The translations under genes were made by a program, and so were the position numbers. From Paludibacter propionicigenes (GTDB lineage: Bacteria; Bacteroidota; Bacteroidia; Bacteroidales; JAIFNL01): DNA of 43,565 nt. The notes beneath the pieces were generated by a model. That model saw nothing but the letters and a program-made list of their open reading frames with translations. It did not search any database and was not told where the DNA came from. Positions 16,840 through 26,066 of this stretch are shown piece after piece; position 1 is the first letter of the stretch; every line of letters starts with the position of its first letter. Location: NCBI GenBank assembly GCA_020721325.1, contig DYNA01000018.1:1-43565 (forward strand), in the 5' to 3' direction.

Positions 16840-19800
16840 TCAAAAAATAACTACAAAATATTTATTCTCTGGAGAATAACACTTTGCATGTAGAGATTGT
16901 TTTTTGGAAGCTACAAAAAAATCAAATTCAAAATCGGAATTTTCGATAACTACTTTTTTAAATACTTCAATATCAATGTTTTCAAAAATAGTTATTTCTT
17001 TATTGGTTTTATTCAGAATATCAACTATAATTTCTAATTCATTTAAAAACAATGAGTTATGAGCTACATACGAAAAATAATCTTCTTCAATATTTAGTTT
17101 ACACAAAATATAGGCTTTGCCTAAACTATTTGTTAGTTTATTTAATTGATTTTTAATATTTTCTGTATTTAAAGAATAGTAATCTTCTTGTTCAAAATTT
17201 GCTTTTGGGGCATTCATTAAATCGTTCCAATTCACTATGTTAGTTATGTCAATGATGCTTCCAACCGAACGAATGACTTTGCCTTGCGAATTTTTAATTT
17301 CTATCGAACTTGCTTTTATCACTCTAACCTCGCCATTAGCACGTATAATTCTGTATGTCAATGTAAAAGGTTTTGATTCCAAAATCGCTTTTTGATAATT
17401 TTCGTGAACTGTTTTTCTGTCTTCGGGGTGAACAAACTCCAAGAATTTGGAATAATTTATGCCATCTTTTTTATTTTCAAAACCAAAAATTCGGTAAGTG
17501 TCTATCGACCAAAATAATTTATCGTTTTGCAAGTCAAAATCCCATGAACCAATATTGGCTATTTGTTGGTTCATTCCTAAAATCGAATCTTTAACAAGCA
17601 AAAGTTCTTCCATTTTTTTACGCTCTGTAATGTCTTCTTTGATAGCCAGATAGTTTGTTATTTCGCCCGAAGAATTTAATATAGCACTGATGCTGCTTTT
17701 TTCCCAATACAAATCACCGTTTTTATTTTTATTCAGAATTTCGCCATTCCATATTTTTTTTGATTTTATGGTGTCCCAAATTCCTTTGTAAAATTCTCCA
17801 TCGTGTTTTCCCGACTTTAAAATACGGGGATTTTTTCCGATTACTTCGTCTAAATTATATCCGGTTATTTCTATAAATTTTCTATTGACATACTCAATAC
17901 TTCCATCTATATCGGTGATTAACACGGCATTAGCACTTTGCTCAATGGCTTGACTGAGTTTTAAGTTAATGATGCGCGTTTTTTTCAAAGTATTGATATT
18001 GATTTGGGTTATTAAAATGCCGTGAATTGACCTATCGGCATGTCTATAAGGCTGAATTTTAATCAAATACCAAGAACCGTTGTTTGCTTTTACTTCTATT
18101 TCTTTGGGAATGAGCGTATTAAGAACATTGTTTACATCGTCATAAAAATTCAAATAAGCACAGTTGAAAGTGATGTGCGAAAACGGACGTCCGATATCAA
18201 TTTCCATTACATTGATGGTGTGCGTGATTTCGGAAGTAAACTTTCTGATAAACAACTGACTATCTAAAAAAAGCGTGCCTATTCGCGTGTTTACCAAAAG
18301 ATTGTTGATGTCGTTATTAAGTTCCGTTAAATCCGAAATTTTGCTTTGATATTGCGAATTGACTGTGTAAAGTTCCTCATTTACAGACTGTAACTCTTCG
18401 TTGGTACTTTGCAACTCTTCGTTTGAAGAAACCAATTCTTCGTTAGTAGCTTGCAATTCCTCATTCGAGGTTTCAAGCTCTTCCACAGTGGTTTGCAGGT
18501 TTTCGTCCCTAAATTGCAACTCTTGCTCCAATTCGCGTATGCGCTCGGCAGCTTGTTCATCGAAATTATAATTTATTTCGGCGAAATTATCACTGGTTAA
18601 AAATTTCTGTTCTTCTTCTATTGCAAGGATTACATAATCTTGTTTTGTCCTTTTAAGGTGAATTAATTTTGCCGAAATATTTAAGTAAATAATTCTTTCT
18701 TTTTCGCTAAATTTGAATTTATTCAAATTCACTTCTTTTTTTTCTTTTCTTGCTTTGTGCAAAAGATTGGAAAAAACAATCGAAAGTTGTGGATTGGACA
18801 ATTCGATTAAATTAAAACTGGCTTTGCCTTCCGGAAAATCAAAAAATCGTTTTACATCTTTAAAAAAGTGAATAATATTGTTATTTTTATCTACAATAAC
18901 ACCTGCCGGTGCAAAAAAGTTTAACGCCATTTCATACAAATAAAAATCGGGACTTTGAACTTTTTCTACATATGGCTCGTTCATTTTAGGAATCGTTGAA
19001 ATGATTGTTCGCGTTTGTGTTTGCGGGTTGATTAAATTTACCAACGGAGGCATGGAATAATTTTCTCGATATTTAAAAATTTTCCATTTTGAACTCATTA
19101 TTTCAAAGGCATCGAGCGAACCACTTAAACTTTCGCTGCTTCCCAAAAACAAAAATCCTCCTTTTGACAGCGAATATTGGAACAATTGCTGTACTTTGTG
19201 CTGCATTTCCGATTTAAAATATATCAACAAATTTCTACACGTTACCAAACTGATTTTTGAAAAAGGCGGGTCGGTTGTAATATTGTGATTGGCAAAAATA
19301 ACCAATTGTCTGATGTTTTCATTTACCTGATAACTTCCTTCTTTTTTAAGGAAATACTTATGCAAATAATCTTGAGGAACATCTGCTACAATGCTTTCGG
19401 GATAAATTCCATAACCCGCAAATTTGATGGCGGCTTTATCCAAATCGGTTGCAAATATTTTCAAATCAATGTTTAAATTATTTTTTTGCATGTATTCTTG
19501 GCACAAGATTGCCAACGAATAGGCCTCTTCGCCCGTTGAACAACCCGCGCTCCAAAGTCTTATACTGCCTTGATTTTCAGTCTTTAATAAAATTTTAGGC
19601 AAAATATCCGTTTCGATAATTTGCCAAGCTTCTTTATCTCTAAAAAATTGAGTTACACCAATTAAAAATTCTTTTGCCAAAATTTCCGATTCCCCTTTTG
19701 AACTAAGCAAAAGCTTGATGTATTCTTGCGAATTTTGCAATTGATTTACACTGATTCTTCGCTCAATTCGCCGAATAATGGTTTTGGGCTTGTAATACGA

Positions 19801-20505
19801 AAAATCTTCACCCAAATACGAACGAATCAGGCTCAAAATCTTTACCAAATCCGTTTCCTCACTCTTTTCTATCAATAATTCCTCGTTCAATACATTTGGG
19901 TGACTGACATATTTTACCAACGAATCGCCCATTTTATCGGCATCTAAAATATAATCCACCAAGCCCGTAGAAATCGCGCTTTTCGGCATTCCGTCAAATT
20001 TGGCATTGTTGTAATCTTGCACCATTACCAAGCCGCCTTGCTCTTTAATGGCTTTAATTCCAAGCGTTCCATCGCTTCCCGTTCCCGAAAGGATAACCCC
20101 AACTGCCCGTTTTTGCTGGTCGATAGCCAACGAGCGAAAGAAAATATCAATCGGCAAGTTCAAGGTACTGTTTCTTATTTGCTCGGTCAAAATAAGTTTT
20201 CCATGAAAAATAGTTAGGTTTTTCTTTGGAGGAATTAGGTAAATACAATTTGCCATAACTTCCATTCCATCTTCTATTTGAATTACCTTCATGCGGGTAC
20301 GCCTTAAAAGTAATTCTACCATCATACTTTTATAATCGGGCGAAAGGTGCTGAACCACTATAAAAGCCATACCGGTATTGTTGGGCATGTGTTCAAAATA
20401 CTCTTCCAATGCTTCCAAACCACCTGCCGATGCTCCAATTCCTACATAATGCGTGGGCTTTTTTTCAATTATTTCGGTATTTACGGGTTCTTTTTCGTTC
20501 TTCAT
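16840..20505 (-). CDS. CheB-CheR-PAS chemotaxis-like signalling protein without a kinase domain
   Basis: A 1221-residue cytoplasmic protein. It opens with a CheB methylesterase domain (about 18-200; catalytic Ser26 in GASAGG, His53 in VQHLSPD and an Asp in [10 protein letters not shown]). A CheR methyltransferase domain follows (about 215-490; [36 protein letters not shown]). A heptad coiled coil (about 655-740, repeated NEEL units) leads to three PAS domains, one near 750-860 and two ending in ITERKKMEE and [11 protein letters not shown]. Family members often end in a histidine kinase. Here the last ~120 residues ([20 protein letters not shown] onwards) carry no H-box or ATPase motif and are not recognised. 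The gene faces the frameshifted kinase on the same strand, so signalling between them is possible (inference). Confidence 0.92.
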   Translation of the reverse strand: MKNEKEPVNTEIIEKKPTHYVGIGASAGGLEALEEYFEHMPNNTGMAFIVVQHLSPDYKSMMVELLLRRTRMKVIQIEDGMEVMANCIYLIPPKKNLTIFHGKLILTEQIRNSTLNLPIDIFFRSLAIDQQKRAVGVILSGTGSDGTLGIKAIKEQGGLVMVQDYNNAKFDGMPKSAISTGLVDYILDADKMGDSLVKYVSHPNVLNEELLIEKSEETDLVKILSLIRSYLGEDFSYYKPKTIIRRIERRISVNQLQNSQEYIKLLLSSKGESEILAKEFLIGVTQFFRDKEAWQIIETDILPKILLKTENQGSIRLWSAGCSTGEEAYSLAILCQEYMQKNNLNIDLKIFATDLDKAAIKFAGYGIYPESIVADVPQDYLHKYFLKKEGSYQVNENIRQLVIFANHNITTDPPFSKISLVTCRNLLIYFKSEMQHKVQQLFQYSLSKGGFLFLGSSESLSGSLDAFEIMSSKWKIFKYRENYSMPPLVNLINPQTQTRTIISTIPKMNEPYVEKVQSPDFYLYEMALNFFAPAGVIVDKNNNIIHFFKDVKRFFDFPEGKASFNLIELSNPQLSIVFSNLLHKARKEKKEVNLNKFKFSEKERIIYLNISAKLIHLKRTKQDYVILAIEEEQKFLTSDNFAEINYNFDEQAAERIRELEQELQFRDENLQTTVEELETSNEELQATNEELVSSNEELQSTNEELQSVNEELYTVNSQYQSKISDLTELNNDINNLLVNTRIGTLFLDSQLFIRKFTSEITHTINVMEIDIGRPFSHITFNCAYLNFYDDVNNVLNTLIPKEIEVKANNGSWYLIKIQPYRHADRSIHGILITQININTLKKTRIINLKLSQAIEQSANAVLITDIDGSIEYVNRKFIEITGYNLDEVIGKNPRILKSGKHDGEFYKGIWDTIKSKKIWNGEILNKNKNGDLYWEKSSISAILNSSGEITNYLAIKEDITERKKMEELLLVKDSILGMNQQIANIGSWDFDLQNDKLFWSIDTYRIFGFENKKDGINYSKFLEFVHPEDRKTVHENYQKAILESKPFTLTYRIIRANGEVRVIKASSIEIKNSQGKVIRSVGSIIDITNIVNWNDLMNAPKANFEQEDYYSLNTENIKNQLNKLTNSLGKAYILCKLNIEEDYFSYVAHNSLFLNELEIIVDILNKTNKEITIFENIDIEVFKKVVIENSDFEFDFFVASKKQSLHAKCYSPENKYFVVIF

Positions 20506-20967
20506 TTTAATTTTTTAAAAAGAATTTTTTTTAAATTTCGTTTCCTAAAATTTTTTTTGAAAATTGTTAAATTTATTTTTCAAAGTAGATTAAAATCTTT
20601 ATTATTTGATTAAAAATAAAGAAATTTGCTTTGAATGAAAGAAAAAAATTTTAAATTTTGTAAATCGGTTATTTAAAATTTTTTTATAAAAAAATGACCA
20701 AATTTTGCGTTGAATGATTCTTTATAATAACAATTTTCAATGTTCAATTTTTATTTTTATAAAACATTAAATTCTTTAATAATTAATGCTAAATTATATA
20801 TTTTTTTGTTAAAAATCAATTTAAAATAAAATTATTTATTTTTTTAATGGAAAAAAAAAGTTAAATAATTGTTTTTCAGAAATTTATTATTTAAAAATTG
20901 GGTTTGAAAAAAAAGAAATTTTTGAATAAAATTTTTTCTTTTACAAAAAAATGAAAACCTTATTTCA
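20506..20967. other. Gene-free AT-rich region
   Basis: Between the divergent CheB-CheR and EamA genes. No convincing coding frame, RNA gene or repeat was seen, only long A and T runs. The promoter of the minus-strand signalling gene must lie here, but I cannot place it. Confidence 0.5.
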
Positions 20968-20975
20968 TACATTTG
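20968..20975 (+). promoter_or_regulatory. -7 box of the EamA permease gene
   Basis: TACATTTG fits the Bacteroidota TAnnTTTG consensus and lies 36 bases before the start codon. No clear TTTG was found at the expected upstream distance, so support is partial. Confidence 0.45.
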
Positions 20976-21011
20976 TAAAATTTTTTTTTTAAAAAAAATA
21001 AATATAAATAA

Positions 21012-21932
21012 ATGATACAGACATATTTAGGAGAATTTGCCGCACTCATTACGGCTATGTTTTGGACATTAACGGCTTTGGCATTTCACAGAGCTGTAAA
21101 CAATGTTGGGTCAATAGCAGTCAATTTTATAAGGCTTTTTTTGGCTTTTTTCTTACTCAGCGGATTGTCGTTTTTATTGCGCGGCACGTTTTTACCTTCC
21201 GATGCAGGCGCGCATCAGTGGATTTGGTTAGGGCTTTCGGGTTTAATCGGTTTTGTTTTTGGCGATTACACCCTTTTCAAATCTTACGAATATGTTGAAG
21301 CGCGTATTTCAATGTTAATCATGGCGTTAGCTCCTCCGATGGCTTTTTTTATCGGTTGGCTGGTTATGAACGAAGCCATGACTTGGCAAAATGCAATCGG
21401 TATGTTGTTCACTTTGAGTGGAATAGCTTTGGTTATTTTAAATAGAAAAAGCAATGAAGAAGGACAAAAGAAAAAAATTTCGCTAAATTACTCATATAAA
21501 GGCATTTTGTATGCTTTGGGTGGTGCTTTGGGGCAGGCAATCGGCATTGTTTTGAGCAAATACGGCATGGGTGATTACGATGCCATCGCCGCTACGCACA
21601 TTCGTGTTATCGTAGGAGCGGTTTCGTTTGGAATCATTGTTTCATTGGGCAAAAATTGGTATCGAATCTCGTTGGCTTACAGTAACAAAAGCACCGTTAA
21701 AGCCATTTTAATCGGAGCATTTTTCGGTCCCTTTTTGGGGGTTTATTTTTCGCTTTTGGCTGTAAAATATACTACTTCGGGCATTGCTTCCACTATTATG
21801 GCTATTGTTCCGGTTTTAATCATTCCGCCGGCTATTTTTATTTTTAAAGAAAAGGTTACTTTAAAAGAATGGATAGGCGCATTTATTACCGTGTTAGGTG
21901 TTATTTTATTTTTTGTAGAAATACCAATTTAA
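21012..21932 (+). CDS. EamA/DMT-family permease
   Basis: A 306-residue inner-membrane protein with about ten hydrophobic helices arranged as two EamA repeats (about 8-143 and 163-303). Repeat 1 ends in NEAMTWQNAIGMLFTLSGIALVI and repeat 2 in FKEKVTLKEWIGAFITVLGVILFF, the characteristic closing pattern of this family. Members export or import small metabolites such as amino acids; the substrate cannot be told. It is transcribed alone, converging on the POT transporter with a shared inverted repeat between them. Confidence 0.92.
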   Translation: MIQTYLGEFAALITAMFWTLTALAFHRAVNNVGSIAVNFIRLFLAFFLLSGLSFLLRGTFLPSDAGAHQWIWLGLSGLIGFVFGDYTLFKSYEYVEARISMLIMALAPPMAFFIGWLVMNEAMTWQNAIGMLFTLSGIALVILNRKSNEEGQKKKISLNYSYKGILYALGGALGQAIGIVLSKYGMGDYDAIAATHIRVIVGAVSFGIIVSLGKNWYRISLAYSNKSTVKAILIGAFFGPFLGVYFSLLAVKYTTSGIASTIMAIVPVLIIPPAIFIFKEKVTLKEWIGAFITVLGVILFFVEIPI

Positions 21933-21952
21933 TTTTTAAAAAGAAATAGAAT

Positions 21953-22054
21953 AAAAAACAACTAAATAAAGCATTTTTAAAGAAATTTTATAATAAATTA
22001 TTAAATTTTTTTGTTGTAAAATATCAGAAAAATTACTTTATTTAGTTGTTTTTT
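21953..22054. terminator. Long-loop inverted repeat between convergent genes
   Basis: Perfect 19-base arms (21953-21971 and 22036-22054) surround about 64 bases of AT-rich DNA. T-runs on both strands at the arm ends fit a bidirectional terminator for the EamA and POT genes, though the loop is unusually long. Confidence 0.6.
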
Positions 22055-22088
22055 TATTTGCTTGCTTTTAAATTATTTTACGGAAAAA

Positions 22089-23630
22089 TTATTTCGCTAT
22101 TCTTTCTAACCATTTGAGCATAAATATCATAGTAGTCATCGAAATCAAACAAACCACTACAAATGCACTCCAAGTTATCCAAAGCGGAATGTTTTTATAC
22201 ATGATGCCGCCAATGAAAAGCAATTGATTGCCCAGAGCCGTTGCACCCAACCAGCCGCCTTGCATAATGCCTTGATACTGAGGCGGTGCCACTTTCGATA
22301 CAAACGAAATACCAAGCGGACTAATGAAAAGTTCGGCAACAGTTAGCACAAAGTAAGTCAAAACCAAAAGCATAGGAGTAACTTTTTCGGGATCTAAAAG
22401 TGGAGTTCCGCCTTCTTTGGGGTTAATGCTTGCAAAGTCGGGCAAACCAAGCGAACCGAGAACCATTACCACATAGCCCATTGCGGCTATAAACATACCA
22501 ATCGCTATTTTCTTGGGCGTTGAAGGTTCAATGCCCTTTTTATTGAGCCAGCCAAAAAGCCAAACCACCAAAGGAGTTAAGAAAACCACAAAAAACGGAT
22601 TGATGGATTGGAACAATTCCGCACCTTTCAAACTAATGCTTCCTATTGAAATATTGATTGACGATAAATTGGTATAATCTTTGGCAAAGTAAGTGAGACT
22701 CAGACCGTTTTGGTGAAACGAGAACCAGAAAAAGATAACGATTCCGAACACTGCAAAAAGGGCGTACAAACGTTGTTTTACTTCTTTTATGTCCATTAAA
22801 ATTTCTTCTTTCGATACCTCGCCGGCTTTTCCTTTGGGGTTTGGAAAATTTTTCTTATTTGCTAAATAAATAATCAAGGAAATTAACATCGCACCAATGG
22901 CTGTTGCAAAAGCATAGTGAAAACCGGTAGAAAAAAGGTCGAGATAATTTTTTACAAAAACATCTAAATTCTCAACTGGCGCACCGCTTAAAGTAACTTC
23001 GTTTGCCATAGTTTTCAGGCTTTCGGTGGCTTGGGGCGTAATGCTGCCATCTAAATAGGAGTGTGCCAAAGCCGGAAGACCCGCATTGTAAGCGTATCCG
23101 TGCGAATCCAACCACCAGTTTCTCACGCCAATAGCTGCCAAAGGTGCAAAAATAGCTCCTACATTTATAAACATGTAAAAAAGCGAAAAGCCGGAATCTC
23201 TTTTTGCTTTAAACTCTTCATTATCATACATTTGACCTACAAGTGCTTGTAGATTGCCTTTAAACAAACCGTTGCCAAAAGCAATTACAAATAAACCTAA
23301 ACAGGTCATTATCAGATAGAAAGTTAAATCAGGAACGGGCGTAGGAGTGGGAATGGCTATCAAAAAATAGCCCAAAGCCATAATCACAATACCGGTTAAA
23401 ATAGTTCCTTTGTAATTGCGTGTTTTATCGGCTATCAAACCGCCAACCAACGCAAGTATGTAAATAAGAGCGTAAAACGTAGAATAAATGTAGCCTGCAC
23501 CCACTTCATCTAAACCAAATTTGGCTTGTAAAAATAAAACCAAGATTGCCATCATGGTATAAAAGCCGAAGCGTTCGCCCATATTCGCCAAAGCCGCGGC
23601 AATAAGTCCTTTCGGATGTCCTTTTAACAT
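22089..23630 (-). CDS. POT-family proton-coupled peptide transporter
   Basis: A 513-residue inner-membrane carrier of the proton-dependent oligopeptide (PTR2) family that imports di- and tripeptides. The N-terminus reads NMGERFGFYTMMAILVLFL, the place of the ExxER proton-coupling motif (only the final E-R pair is kept; the first Glu is Asn or absent). The PTR2 signature appears as FSLFYMFINVGAIFAPL. I count about 12-14 helices, with a long loop at about 190-240. The loop between helices near 260-290 is charged (NPKGKAGEVSKEEILMDIKE). A good promoter lies 50-80 bases upstream. It is a single-gene unit. Confidence 0.93.
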   Translation of the reverse strand: MLKGHPKGLIAAALANMGERFGFYTMMAILVLFLQAKFGLDEVGAGYIYSTFYALIYILALVGGLIADKTRNYKGTILTGIVIMALGYFLIAIPTPTPVPDLTFYLIMTCLGLFVIAFGNGLFKGNLQALVGQMYDNEEFKAKRDSGFSLFYMFINVGAIFAPLAAIGVRNWWLDSHGYAYNAGLPALAHSYLDGSITPQATESLKTMANEVTLSGAPVENLDVFVKNYLDLFSTGFHYAFATAIGAMLISLIIYLANKKNFPNPKGKAGEVSKEEILMDIKEVKQRLYALFAVFGIVIFFWFSFHQNGLSLTYFAKDYTNLSSINISIGSISLKGAELFQSINPFFVVFLTPLVVWLFGWLNKKGIEPSTPKKIAIGMFIAAMGYVVMVLGSLGLPDFASINPKEGGTPLLDPEKVTPMLLVLTYFVLTVAELFISPLGISFVSKVAPPQYQGIMQGGWLGATALGNQLLFIGGIMYKNIPLWITWSAFVVVCLISMTTMIFMLKWLERIAK

Positions 23631-23678
23631 ATTTTTTATTTTTTTTAGTTTGTAAATTGCATTATTTTATATTTTTTA

Positions 23679-23708
23679 CAAAAATAAAAAAGGTTTTTAA
23701 TTTTACAA
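23679..23708 (-). promoter_or_regulatory. Promoter of the POT transporter gene
   Basis: On the minus strand TTG (23706-23708), 19 bases, then TATTTTTG (23679-23686). This fits the Bacteroidota consensus and lies 49 bases before the start codon. The rest of the gap to 24015 is A/T-rich with nothing else recognised. Confidence 0.6.
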
Positions 23709-24015
23709 TTTTATTCCTTACTTTCGTTAAAATTTTGTAAAAAATTAAAATAATAATATGAGTTAGTCTATTGAATATTAATATATTAAATAGAAAAATT
23801 TAAAAAATAGTTTTAAAACATCTTTTTTTATCAAAATTTTGTTTTAATACAAACGTTTCAATTTACAGCAATTTATTATTTTTTTTATTTGAAAAAAAAA
23901 TGAAAAAATTTGATTGAATGAAAATTTTTGTTAATTTCATGTAAATAATTATTTTTCAATTGATTCTTTAAAAAAATGATAAATAATTCTGATTATGAAT
24001 TTTATTTTTTTAGAT

Positions 24016-24864
24016 ATGAAAAAAACTCTTTTTATTTTTTCAATTTTTGCTTTATTATTTTTAAAAAATAAAGCACAAAATTTAGAAATCGTTTCGATTG
24101 ATAAATTTAAACGAGATTCGACTGCAATGGCAGATAACAAATCGTTTCAAGTAGGCGAAATCCTTCGCTACGATGCCAAATTTGGCGTTGTAAAAGGCGG
24201 AGAAGCGGTTTTAGTTACAAAAATAGAAGAAATTGGCGACAGTTATTATTATCACTTCCGTGCTGTTGCTAAAAATGCCGGTTTTGCCGGAAATTTTTTC
24301 TTTTTAGAAAACGTTTACGACAGTTATGTGGACATCATTTCTGGTTTGCCTATAAAATCGGTGCGAAATATAAAAGAAGAAAATTACAGAAACTACAACG
24401 AAGTGCTTTTTGATAGAACTAAGAATCAGATTATCAGCACAAATAAAGGCGTTGTTCCTTCAAAACCTAACATTGTGGACATTGTTTCCGGTTTTTATTA
24501 TACCCGAAGATTTTTATTCAACGAGTTAAAGAAAAACCAGATTATTTTGTTAAATGTTTACTTTGAAGATAAATTTTACACCCTTAAATTCAAATATACA
24601 AAAACCGAAAAAATTAATACCAATTTCGGACGTGTAGAATGTATCAAATTAGTGCCGGTTATTGAACCCAACGGCTCTTTCAAAAAAGAAAAAGACCTTC
24701 AAATTTGGATAACCAACGACGATGCGCACATATTAGTTAAAGTAAAAGCTGCCGTAGCCATTGGTACAGCGGTTATTGTTTTGAAAGATTTTAATTACGT
24801 GGTAGAAAATTCTTTTTTACAAAAAAATAAAGAAAAAGGTGAAAAAGGAGAAGACGAAGATTAA
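24016..24864 (+). CDS. Exported DUF3108-family protein
   Basis: A 282-residue protein counted from the second ATG (24016). The frame also has an ATG at 23995, but MKKTLFIFSIFALLFLKNKAQ is a clean signal peptide and begins at 24016. The mature part opens with FQVGEILRYDAKFGVVKGGEAVL, the conserved start of DUF3108 (G-E-x-L-x-Y), and continues with beta-strand-rich sequence such as YYYHFRAVAKNAGF and GLPIKSVRNIKEENY. These proteins are periplasmic or outer-membrane associated in Bacteroidota; their function is unknown. The C-terminus is lysine/glutamate rich. The next gene has its own promoter, so they need not be co-transcribed. Confidence 0.85.
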   Translation: MKKTLFIFSIFALLFLKNKAQNLEIVSIDKFKRDSTAMADNKSFQVGEILRYDAKFGVVKGGEAVLVTKIEEIGDSYYYHFRAVAKNAGFAGNFFFLENVYDSYVDIISGLPIKSVRNIKEENYRNYNEVLFDRTKNQIISTNKGVVPSKPNIVDIVSGFYYTRRFLFNELKKNQIILLNVYFEDKFYTLKFKYTKTEKINTNFGRVECIKLVPVIEPNGSFKKEKDLQIWITNDDAHILVKVKAAVAIGTAVIVLKDFNYVVENSFLQKNKEKGEKGEDED

Positions 24865-24896
24865 TTTGGAATTCTTTCAATTTATTTTTATTTTTG
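24865..24896 (+). promoter_or_regulatory. Promoter of the thioredoxin-fold gene
   Basis: TTTG (24865-24868), 20 bases, then TATTTTTG (24889-24896). It begins immediately after the stop codon of the preceding gene. Confidence 0.65.
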
Positions 24897-24972
24897 TATA
24901 AAATTTGGGCAAAGTAAAATTAAAATTTTGTGCTTATTTCTAAGTTTAATTCATTAAAAAAATAAAAAATGT

Positions 24973-26004
24973 ATGAAAAAAGGAGTATTTATTTTTGTAC
25001 TTTTTTTGCTTTCGCAAAAAATTTTTTCACAGTCAAATTTGCCCGATAGTGGTAAAATTGAATGGATTACGCTCGAACAGGCAAAAGCCGAATTTGCTAA
25101 AAAGCAAAAACCGATTTTTATTTTTATCTCCGACAACAAGGAGCAAAGTAAAGCTATGGAAGATACCACTTTTAAAATGTATGAGGTGGCTAATTATCTG
25201 AATGTTCGGTTTTATTGTGTAAAAATTGATGCGTATTCAAAAGAAAAAATTGTGTATCTCGATGGGCAAGTATTTGAAAATAAGACTGGTGGAATGCATG
25301 ATTTTGCTAAATTCATTCTCGGAAATGAAATTCAATTTCCGGCAATGGTTTTACTTAATGTCGATGGATTTGGAAGTTCTTATTTTGGTTACAAAGACCG
25401 GGACGCTATTTTTCCAATTTTGATTTATACATCAGAAAATGTTTATCATTCAACAACTTACAACGACTGGTTTGAACATTACGATAAAACTTATCCGGCA
25501 AAAAATACGCGTGGATACACCATGACCCGAAGTTTGGTAAAATGGCTCACTTTTGCCGAGGCGCAAGAAAAGAATAAATTTGAAAAACGAAAGTTTTTTG
25601 TTGATATTTACGCCAATTGGAATGTAGGCGCAACTGTCATGTTTATAGCTACTTACAACAATCCCGATGTCGCAAAACTTTTAAATGAAAAATACTATCC
25701 CATTCGCATCAATGCTCTTGACCGCGATACCATTGAAGTTCACGGAGTTAAGTATTTTAATCGTGGCGAAGGCAATACTTTTCACGATTTGCCTGTTGCT
25801 ATGCTCGAAGGAAAAATGATTTTTCCGGCATTTCTTATTTTAAACGAGGAGGTTTTGCCTTTGCATAAAAATTCAGTTTTTATTGCTTCAAAAGATTTAG
25901 AAGCCATGCTTACTTATTTTTCCGAAGATAAATACAAAGGAATAGATTATAAAATTTTCTTGGAAGATTTTTTTAAGAAAAAGCGAGAAAATAAAAAAGA
26001 ATAG
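24973..26004 (+). CDS. Exported protein with two cysteine-less thioredoxin-like domains
   Basis: A 343-residue protein with a signal peptide (MKKGVFIFVLFLLSQKIFSQ). Two thioredoxin-like units are suggested: about 30-150 (KKQKPIFIFISDNKEQSKAM, then a later FPAMVLLNVDG strand with a proline at the cis-Pro position) and about 190-320 (KFFVDIYANWNVGATVM, then IFPAFLILNEE). In ordinary thioredoxins these places read WCxxC. Here the first site is SDNKEQS and the second WNVGA, so neither has the redox pair. It therefore cannot be a disulfide reductase and more likely binds or scaffolds. Its role is unknown. The start ATG at 24973 is the only one fitting the signal peptide. Confidence 0.8.
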   Translation: MKKGVFIFVLFLLSQKIFSQSNLPDSGKIEWITLEQAKAEFAKKQKPIFIFISDNKEQSKAMEDTTFKMYEVANYLNVRFYCVKIDAYSKEKIVYLDGQVFENKTGGMHDFAKFILGNEIQFPAMVLLNVDGFGSSYFGYKDRDAIFPILIYTSENVYHSTTYNDWFEHYDKTYPAKNTRGYTMTRSLVKWLTFAEAQEKNKFEKRKFFVDIYANWNVGATVMFIATYNNPDVAKLLNEKYYPIRINALDRDTIEVHGVKYFNRGEGNTFHDLPVAMLEGKMIFPAFLILNEEVLPLHKNSVFIASKDLEAMLTYFSEDKYKGIDYKIFLEDFFKKKRENKKE

Positions 26005-26066
26005 TTTAAAATTTATTCGGTATTTTTTTATAAGATTGAAAAATACAAATAACTGATTTTCAAATA

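Noticed and set aside
23995-24015. The first ATG as start of the DUF3108 protein
   Set aside because: It would add MNFIFLD before a complete signal peptide that begins at 24016.
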